Assembly: GCA_964468125.1 (NCBI GenBank)
Contig: CAYXVF010000096.1
Coordinates: 1-23,014 of the forward strand
Length of the DNA stretch: 23,014 nucleotides
Origin: CAYXVF01 sp964468125
GTDB taxonomy: Bacteria; Myxococcota; XYA12-FULL-58-9; CAYXVF01
Reading direction: 5' to 3'
Below, piece after piece: positions 13,740 to 22,400 of this stretch (positions within the stretch are counted from its first letter, which is position 1; each line of letters opens with the position of its first letter). The notes beneath the pieces were generated by a model. The model had not been told where the DNA came from and searched no databases. It saw only the letters and a list, made by a program, of their open reading frames with translations. The translations under genes were made by a program, and so were the position numbers.

Positions 13740-14764
13740 GGCGTGAACAACTCATCGATCGCTCGCTGAACCCGGGTGCTCGATCCCGCCTCGTCGAGCG
13801 GATCTCGTCGGAGACGATGCCGGAGCGCCATGGGTGCGACCACTCGGAGCTCATCGTCTCCCACGGTTTCGCGCTCGTTCAGGGCTGCGAACGCTCGGGC
13901 GGCTCGGATCAGAGTGAGCTCCCCCCGCAGCCCATCCGTTCCCAAAGAGAGGCACAGCTCGGCCGCTCTCGAGAGAGCTGACTTTGGCACGACGACGGAT
14001 TCGAGACCCGCCTTGGCGCGCTTGATCGCCTCGCGAATGTGCGACTCCGACTCGTTCCACGCGGCCGCGAATTCATCGGGATTTCGCTCGTAGTTGTCCC
14101 GACGCTCAATGACCTCAACGCGGTCATCGATCGAGTTGGGAGTCGTAACCTCTACCGAGAGCCCAAAGCGATCGAGGAGCTGTGGACGAAGTTCGCCTTC
14201 CTCCGGGTTGCCGCTGCCGATCAACACGAAGCGAGCAGGGTGACGGATGCTCATGCCTTCCCGCTCAACGACGTTTTCGCCAGATGCGGCGACGTCGAGG
14301 AGGAGATCGACCAGATGATCTTCGAGGAGGTTTACCTCGTCGATATAGAGAAAGCCGCGATTCGCGCGGGCCAACAGGCCGGGCTCGAAGAATTTTTCCC
14401 CGCGCGTGAGTGCGACCTCGAGGTCGAGCGCGCCCACGACCCGGTCCTCTGTTGCGCCGAGCGGCATGTCGACGACGGGTACGGCAACGCTCACGCTCTC
14501 GGCCGGCTCCGCGCCAGCAGCAAAACGACAACCCTGCACGCAGGCCTTCCCCACCGTCTCGGGCGAGCATCCGTACGCGCAACCACTGACCACGTCCATC
14601 TTCGGCAGCAAGGCCGCGAGCGCGCGCACCGCGGTCGATTTTCCGGTCCCTCGGTCGCCGAAAACCAACACCCCGCCGATCGACGGATCCACCGCCGCCA
14701 TCTGAATCGCGAGTTTCATCTCACGCTGACCGACGATCGCGGAAAATGGAAATGGGACGGCCAC
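13736..14764 (-). CDS. bchI: Magnesium chelatase ATPase subunit I
   Basis: An AAA+ ATPase that, with BchD, powers insertion of Mg2+ into protoporphyrin IX by BchH (not in this window). The 342-residue protein has Walker A GDRGTGKS (36-43), Walker B FLYIDEV (138-144), the sensor segment GSGNPEEGELRPQLLDRFGL (183-202) and the end APMALRHRLRRDPLDEAGS. These are all diagnostic of ChlI/BchI. The start is GTG at 14762-14764, where the family sequence begins (PFPFSAIVGQREMKLAI), with a perfect GGAGGAG eight bases upstream. It follows the hydrolase gene by 30 bp. Confidence 0.97.
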   Translation of the reverse strand: MAVPFPFSAIVGQREMKLAIQMAAVDPSIGGVLVFGDRGTGKSTAVRALAALLPKMDVVSGCAYGCSPETVGKACVQGCRFAAGAEPAESVSVAVPVVDMPLGATEDRVVGALDLEVALTRGEKFFEPGLLARANRGFLYIDEVNLLEDHLVDLLLDVAASGENVVEREGMSIRHPARFVLIGSGNPEEGELRPQLLDRFGLSVEVTTPNSIDDRVEVIERRDNYERNPDEFAAAWNESESHIREAIKRAKAGLESVVVPKSALSRAAELCLSLGTDGLRGELTLIRAARAFAALNERETVGDDELRVVAPMALRHRLRRDPLDEAGSSTRVQRAIDELFTP

Positions 14765-14794
14765 GAATCTCCTCCGATTCGGGGCTCGCCTCTG

Positions 14795-15685
14795 CTACCC
14801 CGTCTGAGTAACGAAGTTCTCGAATGAAGCGAAGAACTCCTCCGGTTGGTCATAGTGTACAAGCGCGCCGGACTCAAAGGGTTGGACCCGCCAATTATCG
14901 CGGTCTCTGGCAAAATCGGCGCCGCGAAAATCACTAAAGTCGCCTCGGGTGGCGTGTGGCACCCAGACCGGGACACTGAGTTTTTCGTACAGGAGCCGGA
15001 TATCCTTTGAGAACAGTCTCCCCGACAAAAAGGCAAAGGGGGCGTTTGGGGCACCCGGTTGCTGGGCGGAGAGGAAGTCGTAGTCCACCATCTCCTCGTT
15101 TACGTCGGGGCGCCCGAAGGTGCGTTTGAGGAAATACCGAATACTCGACTTACGCGTCAGCAACCAGTAGAGCGCTCCGCGCCAGAGCGGGAACTCAAAA
15201 ATCGCGGAAAAACCCGGGATTTCGCGAGTCTCGCCCACCTGACGCAGAGTGTCGGAGGACTTGGTCAGTCCCGTCGGAGTGATCAAGGTCAACGTCGCGA
15301 ATCGATGCTGGGCCTCGACCGCCGCTCGCGTAAGGAACTCGGAGGAGAGCGACATCCCCACTCCGTGGATTGGAGTGTCGCCATGCTCCTCGGCGATGAG
15401 CCCCATCATGTCGCGCACCGCAGCCGTGAAGAGCGCGATGTCGTAGCGACGCTTCGAGCGGTCCGAGTGGCCGAAGCCTGGAAGGTCTGGAGTATAGATC
15501 CGAAAGCGCTTCTTCAGGCGCTCATGAATTGGCTTCATCTCGATCGCCGAGGCCGCCGCGTTAATGCTGTGTAAGAGCAGCATGGGAGGCCCTTCGCCCG
15601 CGACGTAGTAAGCGAGCGGACCCGCTTCACCGCGGTGCTCGAGCAAGTCGCCGCTGACGGCGCGAGGGAGTTCAGGAGACGCCAT
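14795..15685 (-). CDS. Alpha/beta hydrolase at the head of the bchIDO operon
   Basis: A 296-residue protein starting at the ATG of MASPELPRAVSGDLLEHRGE. Family features: oxyanion-region LLLHSINAAAS, TPDLPGFGHSDRS, the nucleophile elbow GVGMSLSSE (Ser112), and a C-terminal His in GALVHYDQPEEF (His277). The elbow is G-M-S-L-S instead of the usual G-x-S-x-G, and HG is replaced by HS near the oxyanion site. It is not a second BchO by sequence, and its substrate is unknown. Its place just before bchI, same strand and 30 bp away, suggests a role in pigment or lipid metabolism of the photosystem. A longer reading to 15937 runs through the promoter and into the activator remnant, and I reject it. Confidence 0.85.
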   Translation of the reverse strand: MASPELPRAVSGDLLEHRGEAGPLAYYVAGEGPPMLLLHSINAAASAIEMKPIHERLKKRFRIYTPDLPGFGHSDRSKRRYDIALFTAAVRDMMGLIAEEHGDTPIHGVGMSLSSEFLTRAAVEAQHRFATLTLITPTGLTKSSDTLRQVGETREIPGFSAIFEFPLWRGALYWLLTRKSSIRYFLKRTFGRPDVNEEMVDYDFLSAQQPGAPNAPFAFLSGRLFSKDIRLLYEKLSVPVWVPHATRGDFSDFRGADFARDRDNWRVQPFESGALVHYDQPEEFFASFENFVTQTG

Positions 15686-15691
15686 CGCGCC

Positions 15692-15721
15692 ATTCCACGG
15701 TGGAGCGGACCCACCTGTCAA
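15692..15721 (-). promoter_or_regulatory. Probable promoter of the hydrolase-bchIDO operon
   Basis: On the minus strand TTGACA (15721-15716) is followed after 18 bp by TGGAAT (15697-15692). The ATG of the hydrolase begins 6 bp later, so the transcript would start at or next to the start codon. The spacer holds an inverted repeat GGTGG-GTCCGCT-CCACC, a possible operator. No TGT-N12-ACA box is seen here. Confidence 0.5.
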
Positions 15722-16026
15722 TGGGGCGAGGTGAGTTTCCCCGAGTATTTCTCCCGCGTGAGCGCACATTTGCTCATGCGAGTGTAGAGGGCGGCGCGTG
15801 AGGGACCCGACGCCTTGGCGGTCTGGCGCACGTTCCAACCGGTGCGCTCGAGGGCGAGCAGGAGCACCTGCCGCTCGAACGCATCCATCATCTCCCTGAG
15901 GGACCCACCGGCGAGACTCGCGGCGCTCTGCGGCCATGAGGCGCGGCCTGCCTGCAGACGCTCGCGAAGCGCAGGGAGGCGGATCGCCACAATATTGAGT
16001 GCAGGATTTCTTCTCCTCGAGATTTC
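15718..16026 (-). pseudogene. Remnant of a sigma54-dependent (NtrC-type) transcription activator
   Basis: The minus-strand frame ends in TGA at 15718-15720. It contains ALNIVAIRLPALRER, the phrase that closes the AAA+ domain of sigma54 activators (RLNVV-IRLPPLRER), and, after only about 20 residues, a Fis-type helix-turn-helix (MMDAFERQVLLLALERTGWN then VRQTAKASGPSRAALYTRMS). In intact activators about 80-100 residues lie between these parts, and the 200-residue ATPase precedes them. Upstream of about 16026 the frame is antisense to tetR. So this is a C-terminal, internally deleted relic. A small Fis-like protein made from a late start is possible but unsupported. Confidence 0.6.
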
Positions 16027-16038
16027 ACTCCCGGGCCC

Positions 16039-16695
16039 GTGCATCCCACGCCTTGGAATTCTCAGGCGTCGAAGGTAGTGGAGGGCGTGCCTCGCTCGAA
16101 GGAGAGCTCCCCTCGGGAGCGATTGATCCATGCCGCTCGCGCGCTGTTCGCCGAGCACGGGGTGGAAGGAATTTCGACGGAAGTGCTCGCGCGCGACGCC
16201 AAGGTTTCCAAAGCGAGTCTCTACAAGCATTTTGGCGGAAAGTCTGAACTCTTCGCGGCGATCATTGACGCCGATGTCGACGAGTTCAACATCCCACCCG
16301 ACCTCGACTTCAACAGCGCCGACGAATTTTTCGAGCATGTCGTCCAATTTGGGCTCCGGCTCACACGGTTGCTCGCGCGTCCTGACATCCAACGGATGAC
16401 CAGCGCGATGATCAAACACGCCGCGACGGATCCAAAAACCGCACAGCTGTTCTTCGAACGGACGATCGAGGTGTGTCGTGCTCAGCTCGCGAAGCTCATC
16501 CAGCGGGGCATCGACCGCGGGCACGTCCGAAGAGACATCCCTGCCATGCGCCGCGCCACTCATTTGCTCAGCCTCTGGGAGGGGATCGACCACTATCGCT
16601 ACCAGCTCGGACTGAATCCGGAACCGACGGCAAAGACGCCTGCGGTCGTGCGCGAGTGCGTTCAGCTCGTGTTGCAGTCCCCTCCCCCAACATAG
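16039..16695 (+). CDS. TetR/AcrR-family transcription regulator
   Basis: Likely local repressor of the efflux operon that follows on the same strand. The N-terminal DNA-binding domain reads RERLIHAARALFAEHGVEGI then STEVLARDAKVSKASLYKHF (about residues 27-66 of the longest reading). This is a textbook TetR helix-turn-helix ending in the LYKHF motif. The C-terminal part resembles the AcrR-like ligand domain (FFERTIEVCRAQLAKLIQRG, ATHLLSLWEGIDHYRYQLG). The start is uncertain: GTG at 16039 gives 218 residues, and GTGs at 16078 or 16087 give slightly shorter proteins. None has an ideally spaced Shine-Dalgarno. A perfect inverted repeat lies 70 bp downstream of the gene, ahead of the pump operon. 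Confidence 0.92.
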   Translation: MHPTPWNSQASKVVEGVPRSKESSPRERLIHAARALFAEHGVEGISTEVLARDAKVSKASLYKHFGGKSELFAAIIDADVDEFNIPPDLDFNSADEFFEHVVQFGLRLTRLLARPDIQRMTSAMIKHAATDPKTAQLFFERTIEVCRAQLAKLIQRGIDRGHVRRDIPAMRRATHLLSLWEGIDHYRYQLGLNPEPTAKTPAVVRECVQLVLQSPPPT

Positions 16696-16725
16696 GCGTG
16701 CGCTCCGAAAATCGACGCGCTCGCC

Positions 16726-16783
16726 TTGACCGGTGAAGACCGCTGCCTACTTTCGTTCGAGAAGGTACGGTCCCGTACCGTAC
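16726..16783 (+). promoter_or_regulatory. Efflux-operon promoter with TetR-type operator
   Basis: TTGACC (16726-16731) and TACTTT (16748-16753) are spaced 16 bp as a weak sigma70-like promoter. Immediately downstream is a perfect 7-bp inverted repeat GTACGGT-CCCGT-ACCGTAC (16765-16783), the size and symmetry of a TetR-family operator. It lies between tetR and the pump genes, 23 bp before the next ATG, so a bound repressor would block transcription start or clearance. Confidence 0.72.
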
Positions 16784-16805
16784 GCGATAAAAGGGGGAAG
16801 GGCCC

Positions 16806-18275
16806 ATGGCTGGATGGCTCGTGCTCATCATCTCGTCGGCGCCGCTCAATCCGCTGTGTGGACTTTCGTCCGCGGGCTCGGGCCTTTGCACCGAGGGGGG
16901 GCTGTCGTTTCGCGTGGCGATCGAGCGGGCCGAAGAGGTGTCGTTCGCGCGCGCTGAGGCGACGGCTGGATTGGAGGCGAGCGAGGCGCAGAGGCAGGCC
17001 CGGGTGTGGGGTTTGCTGCCGCGGCTGATCGGTCGCGCGTCCTTCGACTACCTGAGCGACGTCGACAATCCACCCCTCGCGATCCCGCGGCCCGACGGTG
17101 TCGAGGCTGAAATTCGCGCGGACATTGGTCAGCTCGGCGATCCGGCAGCGCAGTCGCTGTGGAACCGGTCCTTGAACGAGGACCGGAGGGCGCAGTCCTT
17201 CGCCTTCCCGGTCGTTCGCGAGAACACAGCGGTCGAGTCGCTCGTGGTGTGGTCGCTCAAACGCAATCTACTGACCGCGGCCCATCGGTTGGGCGCGGCG
17301 AGTGCTTCCGTGGACGCATCGGGCTACGCCGTCCAAGCGGCTCGCCGAGACGTCCGCCTGCAAGCCGCCGTCTCCTATCTGACGGTGGTGGTCGCGAAGG
17401 GACGAGAGATCATTGCCGACGCGTCGCTACGGCGTAGTGAGCGGGTCGAAGGGGAGGTGGAGAGCAGGGCGCGAAACGGGCTGGCATTGCGCTCGGACCT
17501 GCTTCGCGTGCGAGCGCAGACCGCCCGATTTGCGGGGATCGTTGCCGAGGCGCGTAACGCGCGTGTGCGAGCCGTGCGACAATTCAGGACCCTGCTCCAG
17601 CTCGAGGCCGGAGATGACATCGCGCTCGCCGTCGACGTAAACGTCATCGGCCGATCTCAGACCCTGTCATTCTCGGACGCGCTGGAGCTCGCCTTGGCGC
17701 AACGTCCTGAACTCCAACGCGCGGCCGCCACGACAGCGGCGGCGGATTCGGTGCGCGACGCGACCTTCTGGGAGATGTTCCCGGATCTCGAAGTCTCTGC
17801 ATCGCTCCGCTACGCGCGGCCAAATCCTCGCGTCGTTCCGCCGGTCGACGAATTTCGAACGGACTGGCGCGTCGGCGCGATGCTGTCCTGGTCGCCCACC
17901 GACACGCTGGAAACGCTCGCGCGCGAGTCTGCCGCCGCCGCGGAAGCGCGTCGCTCGCGCATCGCCATCCGCCGACTCGAAGACGAGGTGCGACGCGAAG
18001 TGGCTGAGGCGCTCGAAGATCTCGAGACCGCGCTCGCGATGCGCGAGTCGGCGAGTGCGGAACAGCGGGCAGCCGAAGAGTCCTATCGGGTGCAGCGTCG
18101 TCAGTATTCTGCCGGAGTGACCACCCTCGGCGAGCTCATCGAGTCCGAGAGCGAGCTCGTGGCGGCCGAGCTTCGTGCTTTCAATGCGGCAGTGCGAATC
18201 GTCCTGGCCCGCGAGCAGCTGATGCGTGCCACCGGATCGACCGAGCCCGCGCAAACCCAGAGTGGAGTGGAGTGA
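16806..18275 (+). CDS. Outer-membrane efflux factor (TolC/OprM type)
   Basis: The outer-membrane channel of a tripartite efflux pump. The 489-residue protein is Ala/Arg/Glu-rich and built of long helices, with the two-repeat pattern of TolC proteins: LSFRVAIERAEEVSFARAEA near the N-terminus and SFSDALELALAQRPELQRAA near 287-306, the second repeat. The C-terminal helix pair contains YRVQRRQYSAGVTTLGELIE followed by SESELVAAEL, a strong family signature (R-Y-x-G-x-x-x-x-x-x-x-x). An in-frame TAA at 16788-16790 makes the ATG at 16806 the first usable start, with AAAAGGGGGAAGGG upstream. The signal peptide is short and not clearly positively charged. Six bases separate it from the adaptor gene. 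Confidence 0.9.
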   Translation: MAGWLVLIISSAPLNPLCGLSSAGSGLCTEGGLSFRVAIERAEEVSFARAEATAGLEASEAQRQARVWGLLPRLIGRASFDYLSDVDNPPLAIPRPDGVEAEIRADIGQLGDPAAQSLWNRSLNEDRRAQSFAFPVVRENTAVESLVVWSLKRNLLTAAHRLGAASASVDASGYAVQAARRDVRLQAAVSYLTVVVAKGREIIADASLRRSERVEGEVESRARNGLALRSDLLRVRAQTARFAGIVAEARNARVRAVRQFRTLLQLEAGDDIALAVDVNVIGRSQTLSFSDALELALAQRPELQRAAATTAAADSVRDATFWEMFPDLEVSASLRYARPNPRVVPPVDEFRTDWRVGAMLSWSPTDTLETLARESAAAAEARRSRIAIRRLEDEVRREVAEALEDLETALAMRESASAEQRAAEESYRVQRRQYSAGVTTLGELIESESELVAAELRAFNAAVRIVLAREQLMRATGSTEPAQTQSGVE

Positions 18276-18281
18276 GAGAGC

Positions 18282-19421
18282 ATGAGATCAAGCGGAATAC
18301 CTTGGCTTCTCGTCGTGCTGACGCCGACGGGGTGCGGACAGACGGTCGAAGCGGAATTGCCGCGTCGGCTCATCGCGTCGACGACGGTCGACTACGGCGC
18401 GAGCACTCGTCAAACGACTCTCAGCGGTGTCGTCGAAGACGCGGTCCGCGCTGACGCGAGCTTCGAGGTGGCGGGCCCGGTCGCGAGCATGCGCGTGGAC
18501 GTGGGCGACGCGTTTGAGGCCGGCGAGCTTCTGGCCACACTGGACCGCTCGACTTTCGCGCTTCGCCTTCGAGAACGAGTTGCCGCCGTCGCACGGGCGC
18601 GAGCTGAGCACGAGCGCGCACGCCTCGACTACGATCGCTATCAGCAGATGTTGTCCGACGGTTCGGTGACGCAGGCCGCGGCCGACGGCATCCTGGCACA
18701 GTACCAGGCATCGAGCGCGCAGCTCGAGCTGGCCACCGCGACACTCGCGCTCGCCGAGAAAGCCTCGGGCGATACGCGCCTCACCGCTCCCTACGCTGGC
18801 ACGGTCACCGCGCGCCATGTGGAGCCGGGTGAACAGGTGGCTCCTGGACAGTCGGTTTTATCACTGCAGCGCCGTGACGCCGCGCCTGAGGTTTCGGTCG
18901 CCGTGCCTGAGACGCTCATCGCGCAGCTCGAACTCGGCAGCTCGCATCGGGTCGCGTTTCCCGCGCGACCCGAACTCGCGGTGCGCGGAGTCGTGAGCCA
19001 AATCGGAAGGAAGGCCGTCGCGGCCGCATTCCCCGTCACGCTCGTCCTCCAGGACCCGCCACCTGAAATTTGGGCCGGAATGACCGCCAAAGTGCACTTC
19101 AGCTTCGAGGCGGAGCGCGGCCTGAGCATTCCCCTCACCGCCTTGATTCCGGGGACGGGCGAGGAGGAGCGCTACGTCGCGTTTGTTTACGACCGAGCAT
19201 CGGGTGCGGTTCAGCGCCGCGCGATTCGCATCGACTCCGTCGACGCCGACCGCGCGATCATCGGTGCCGGGCTGACCGAAGGCGAGGTCGTCGCGACGCG
19301 AGGTCTGAGCTTCTTGCGAGACGGGCAGCGCGTCGCTCTGCTCAACGAAGGCCCTGCGCGCTTTGATCCTCCGCCGCGCCAGGCCAACGCCGAACGCTCG
19401 AGCCAGGTGGTGGTCGAATGA
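18282..19421 (+). CDS. RND efflux periplasmic adaptor (membrane fusion protein)
   Basis: Links the RND pump to the outer-membrane channel. The 379 residues comprise a probable lipoprotein signal (WLLVVLTPTGCGQ, Cys18, imperfect lipobox), the first lipoyl half (FEVAGPVASMRVDVGDAFEA, about 61-80), an alpha-hairpin coiled coil (about 95-160, rich in Arg/Ala/Glu), the second lipoyl half (RLTAPYAGTVTARHVEPGEQ, about 166-185), then beta-barrel and membrane-proximal domains (VEGEVVATRGLSFLRDGQRV-like end). This is the order of HlyD/AcrA-type adaptors. The stop overlaps the start of the pump gene as ATGA. Confidence 0.93.
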   Translation: MRSSGIPWLLVVLTPTGCGQTVEAELPRRLIASTTVDYGASTRQTTLSGVVEDAVRADASFEVAGPVASMRVDVGDAFEAGELLATLDRSTFALRLRERVAAVARARAEHERARLDYDRYQQMLSDGSVTQAAADGILAQYQASSAQLELATATLALAEKASGDTRLTAPYAGTVTARHVEPGEQVAPGQSVLSLQRRDAAPEVSVAVPETLIAQLELGSSHRVAFPARPELAVRGVVSQIGRKAVAAAFPVTLVLQDPPPEIWAGMTAKVHFSFEAERGLSIPLTALIPGTGEEERYVAFVYDRASGAVQRRAIRIDSVDADRAIIGAGLTEGEVVATRGLSFLRDGQRVALLNEGPARFDPPPRQANAERSSQVVVE

Positions 19422-22400
19422 ACATCAGCGCATGGGCCCACCGGAACCGGCCGCTGACCATTCTCAGTACGACGCTGTTGATGGCGTTTGGTGCGGTCAG
19501 CTACGTCACCATGCCTGCTCTCGAGGATCCGCAGATCCTCATTCGCGACGCGGTGATCTCTACCCGCCATCCCGGCATGTCCGCAGAGCGGGTCGAGCGC
19601 CTGATCAGCAAGCGTATCGAAGAAGCCATCCGACGAGTGCCCGAGCTCGAAGAGGTGCGCTCGGTCTCGATGCCCGGCGCTTCGGTGATTCACGCTGTTG
19701 TGGCGGACAAATACTTCGACCTCGCGCAAATTTGGGACGAGCTGCGCAAAAAAGTCGAAGACGTGCAGCATGAGCTACCCGAAGGAACACTGCCGTCTCG
19801 CATCGACGACGACTTTGGCGATGTCGCGGTCATGACGGTGGCTTTGCGCTCTGATGGGTTCACGATGTCGGAGATGACCGACACCGCGAAGCACGTCCAC
19901 GATGCGCTTTATGCGCTCGAGGGAACCAAGAAGGTCGACCTCTTGGGCGGTCAGGACGAGCGAATTTTCGTCGAGACCGACGCCGCCAGACTCGAGCAGC
20001 TCGGACTCAGCCCGTCGATGATCGGCGAGAGCCTCGCCGCTCAGAATACGCTGCGATCAGGCGGCGAGCTCACGAGCGGCGACCGTCGCTTCGTCGTTCA
20101 ACCTACCGGAGTCTTTACCGGTCTCGCCGACGTCGAAAACACACTCGTTCGTTTGCCCAAGGGCACCGAATCCGTGCGTCTGGGTGATTTGGCCACAGTG
20201 ACGCGCGCCTACTCCGATCCGCCAGAGCTGACCGCATACTACCAGGGCGATCCGGCCGTCGTCTTTGCTGTCTCGATGCTCCCGGGTTTTCGTGCCCTGG
20301 AGTACTGCGACCGTCTGCTCGAAAAGCTCAGAGTCCTCGAGAAATCGCTCCCGGTGGGTTACCAGCTCGACATCATCACCAATCAAGCCGATGCGGTCTC
20401 TCAAGCCGTTTTCGGCGTGAGCCTAAACGTCGCCGAAACGTTGCTGATCGTCCTGGCGGTCGTGATGCTCTTTCTCGGCCTCAAGACGGGCCTCATCGTC
20501 GGCGCGATCATTCCCGCCGTCATGCTCATCACTGTGGCGATCATGGGCGCGACGAACATGCCGCTCCAGCGGATGAGCCTTGCGACGCTCGTCATCGCGC
20601 TCGGCTTGCTCGTCGACAGCGCGATCGTCATCGCAGAAGACTTCAAACGACGGCTTCAGGACGGTGAATCGAGGGATGAGGCTTTGAGCAACTGCGGTCG
20701 AACCCTCGCCGTGCCGCTGTTGTCCTCAACCGCGACGACGGTCTTGGTCTTTCTGCCGCTCATGCTCGCACCAGACCTCTCGGGCGAGTTTACGCGGTCG
20801 ATTTCCCTCGTGATTCTGATCTCGCTGACTGTCTCGTGGGTGCTGTCCATGGTGGTCACGCCAACGCTGTGTCATCGCTTCATTCCCGACCCTGTGGCGA
20901 CGGGCGAAGAAGACACACTCTCCGACCGACTCTTCCGTCCGCTCGAGGGCCTTTACCGCTCGTCCCTCACCTGGACTCTGAATCATCGCCTCGTTTTTGG
21001 TGCCGCGATCGGTCTCATGTTCGCGTCGGCCATGTTCCTGATGTCGCAAAACCCGGTGAAGTTCTTTCCGGACTCCGACCGGTCGCAGGTCCTGGTGTAC
21101 GTCGATCTGCCCTCCGATGCGTCACCCCGTGCCACCGATCGCGTAGTGCGCGAGATGACCGAACACGTCGCAGACGAGACTTCTTATCCTGCCGTTGTCG
21201 ACGTCGTCGGCTACGCAGGCTTCGGGGGGCCGCGCTTCGTGCTGTCCTTGACCCCCTTCGACCCTGCACCGAACCGCGGATTCTTGACCGTCAACATCGC
21301 TCGCCTCGAAGACGTCGAGCCGACGGTCGAGAAACTCCGTGACGAATTCAACCGGCGTTTTCCCGAGGCGAACACGCGGATCCGTCGCATGTTCTACGGC
21401 CCCTCGGACTCAAACATCATCCAGGTCCAGGCAAAGGGGCCAGATTCCGACGTGCTCTACGCGACCGCGACGAAGCTCGCTGCCTTGTTGGGCGACGTGC
21501 CAGGCATGGTCGACGTCTACTCCGACTGGGAGACCAAGACGGTGCGATTCGACGTCACCGTCGACCAGGAGATGGCGCGGCGCGCTGGGGTCAGCTCTCG
21601 CAACGTTGCGCGCTCACTCGACATGCACTTCTCAGGCGCCGTCGTCTCTGAGTATCGCGAAGAGGACGACTTGTTCCCGATCGTGATGCGGGCCCGGGCG
21701 AAAGATCGCCAGGGAGTCGACGCGCTGAAATCCCTCACGGTCGAGCGTGATCATTCCGGCACCGTGCCTCTGGTTCAAGTGGCACGTTTTGAAATGGTCC
21801 CGGAGTTCTCGAGGATTGCACGAGAGAACCTCTCGAAGACCGTGACTGTCGAAGCGCGCAATCTTCGCCAAACAGCCGAGGATCTGGCGCCGATGCTCGC
21901 CGACCGACTCGACGCGCTCGGCGATACCTTACCGCCGGGCCACTGGATCGAGCTCGACGGCGTCGTCGTCGAGTCAAAAGAGAGCCAAGCAGCGCTCGGT
22001 GCCAACTTTCCGCTGTGCTTCGCCATTATGTTCTTGTTGCTCGTGGCGCAGTTCAATTCGTTCAAGCGACCCTTGATCGTGTTTCTCACCATGCCACTCG
22101 TCGTCATCGGTGCAGCGTATGGTCTGTTCTTCATGCAGGCTGACTTCGGATTCATGGTGATTCTCGGGCTCTTGTCGCTCATGGGTATCATCGTGAACAA
22201 CGCGATCGTTCTGATCGACCGCATCGATACCGAGCTCGCGGAGGGAAAACCGCTAAAACGAGCGATCATCGACGCCTCCGTGCGTCGCCTTCGGCCGATC
22301 GTGATGACGACCGTGACCACCATCCTGGGCTTTCTGCCGCTCATCGTGTTTCGCGATGCGCTCTTTTACCCGATGGCGTCGGCGATGGCGTTTGGTCTGT

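Noticed and set aside
16027..16593. N-terminal part of the long minus-strand frame 15718-16593
   Set aside because: It is antisense to the clear TetR protein. Only the part below about 16026 has activator similarity.
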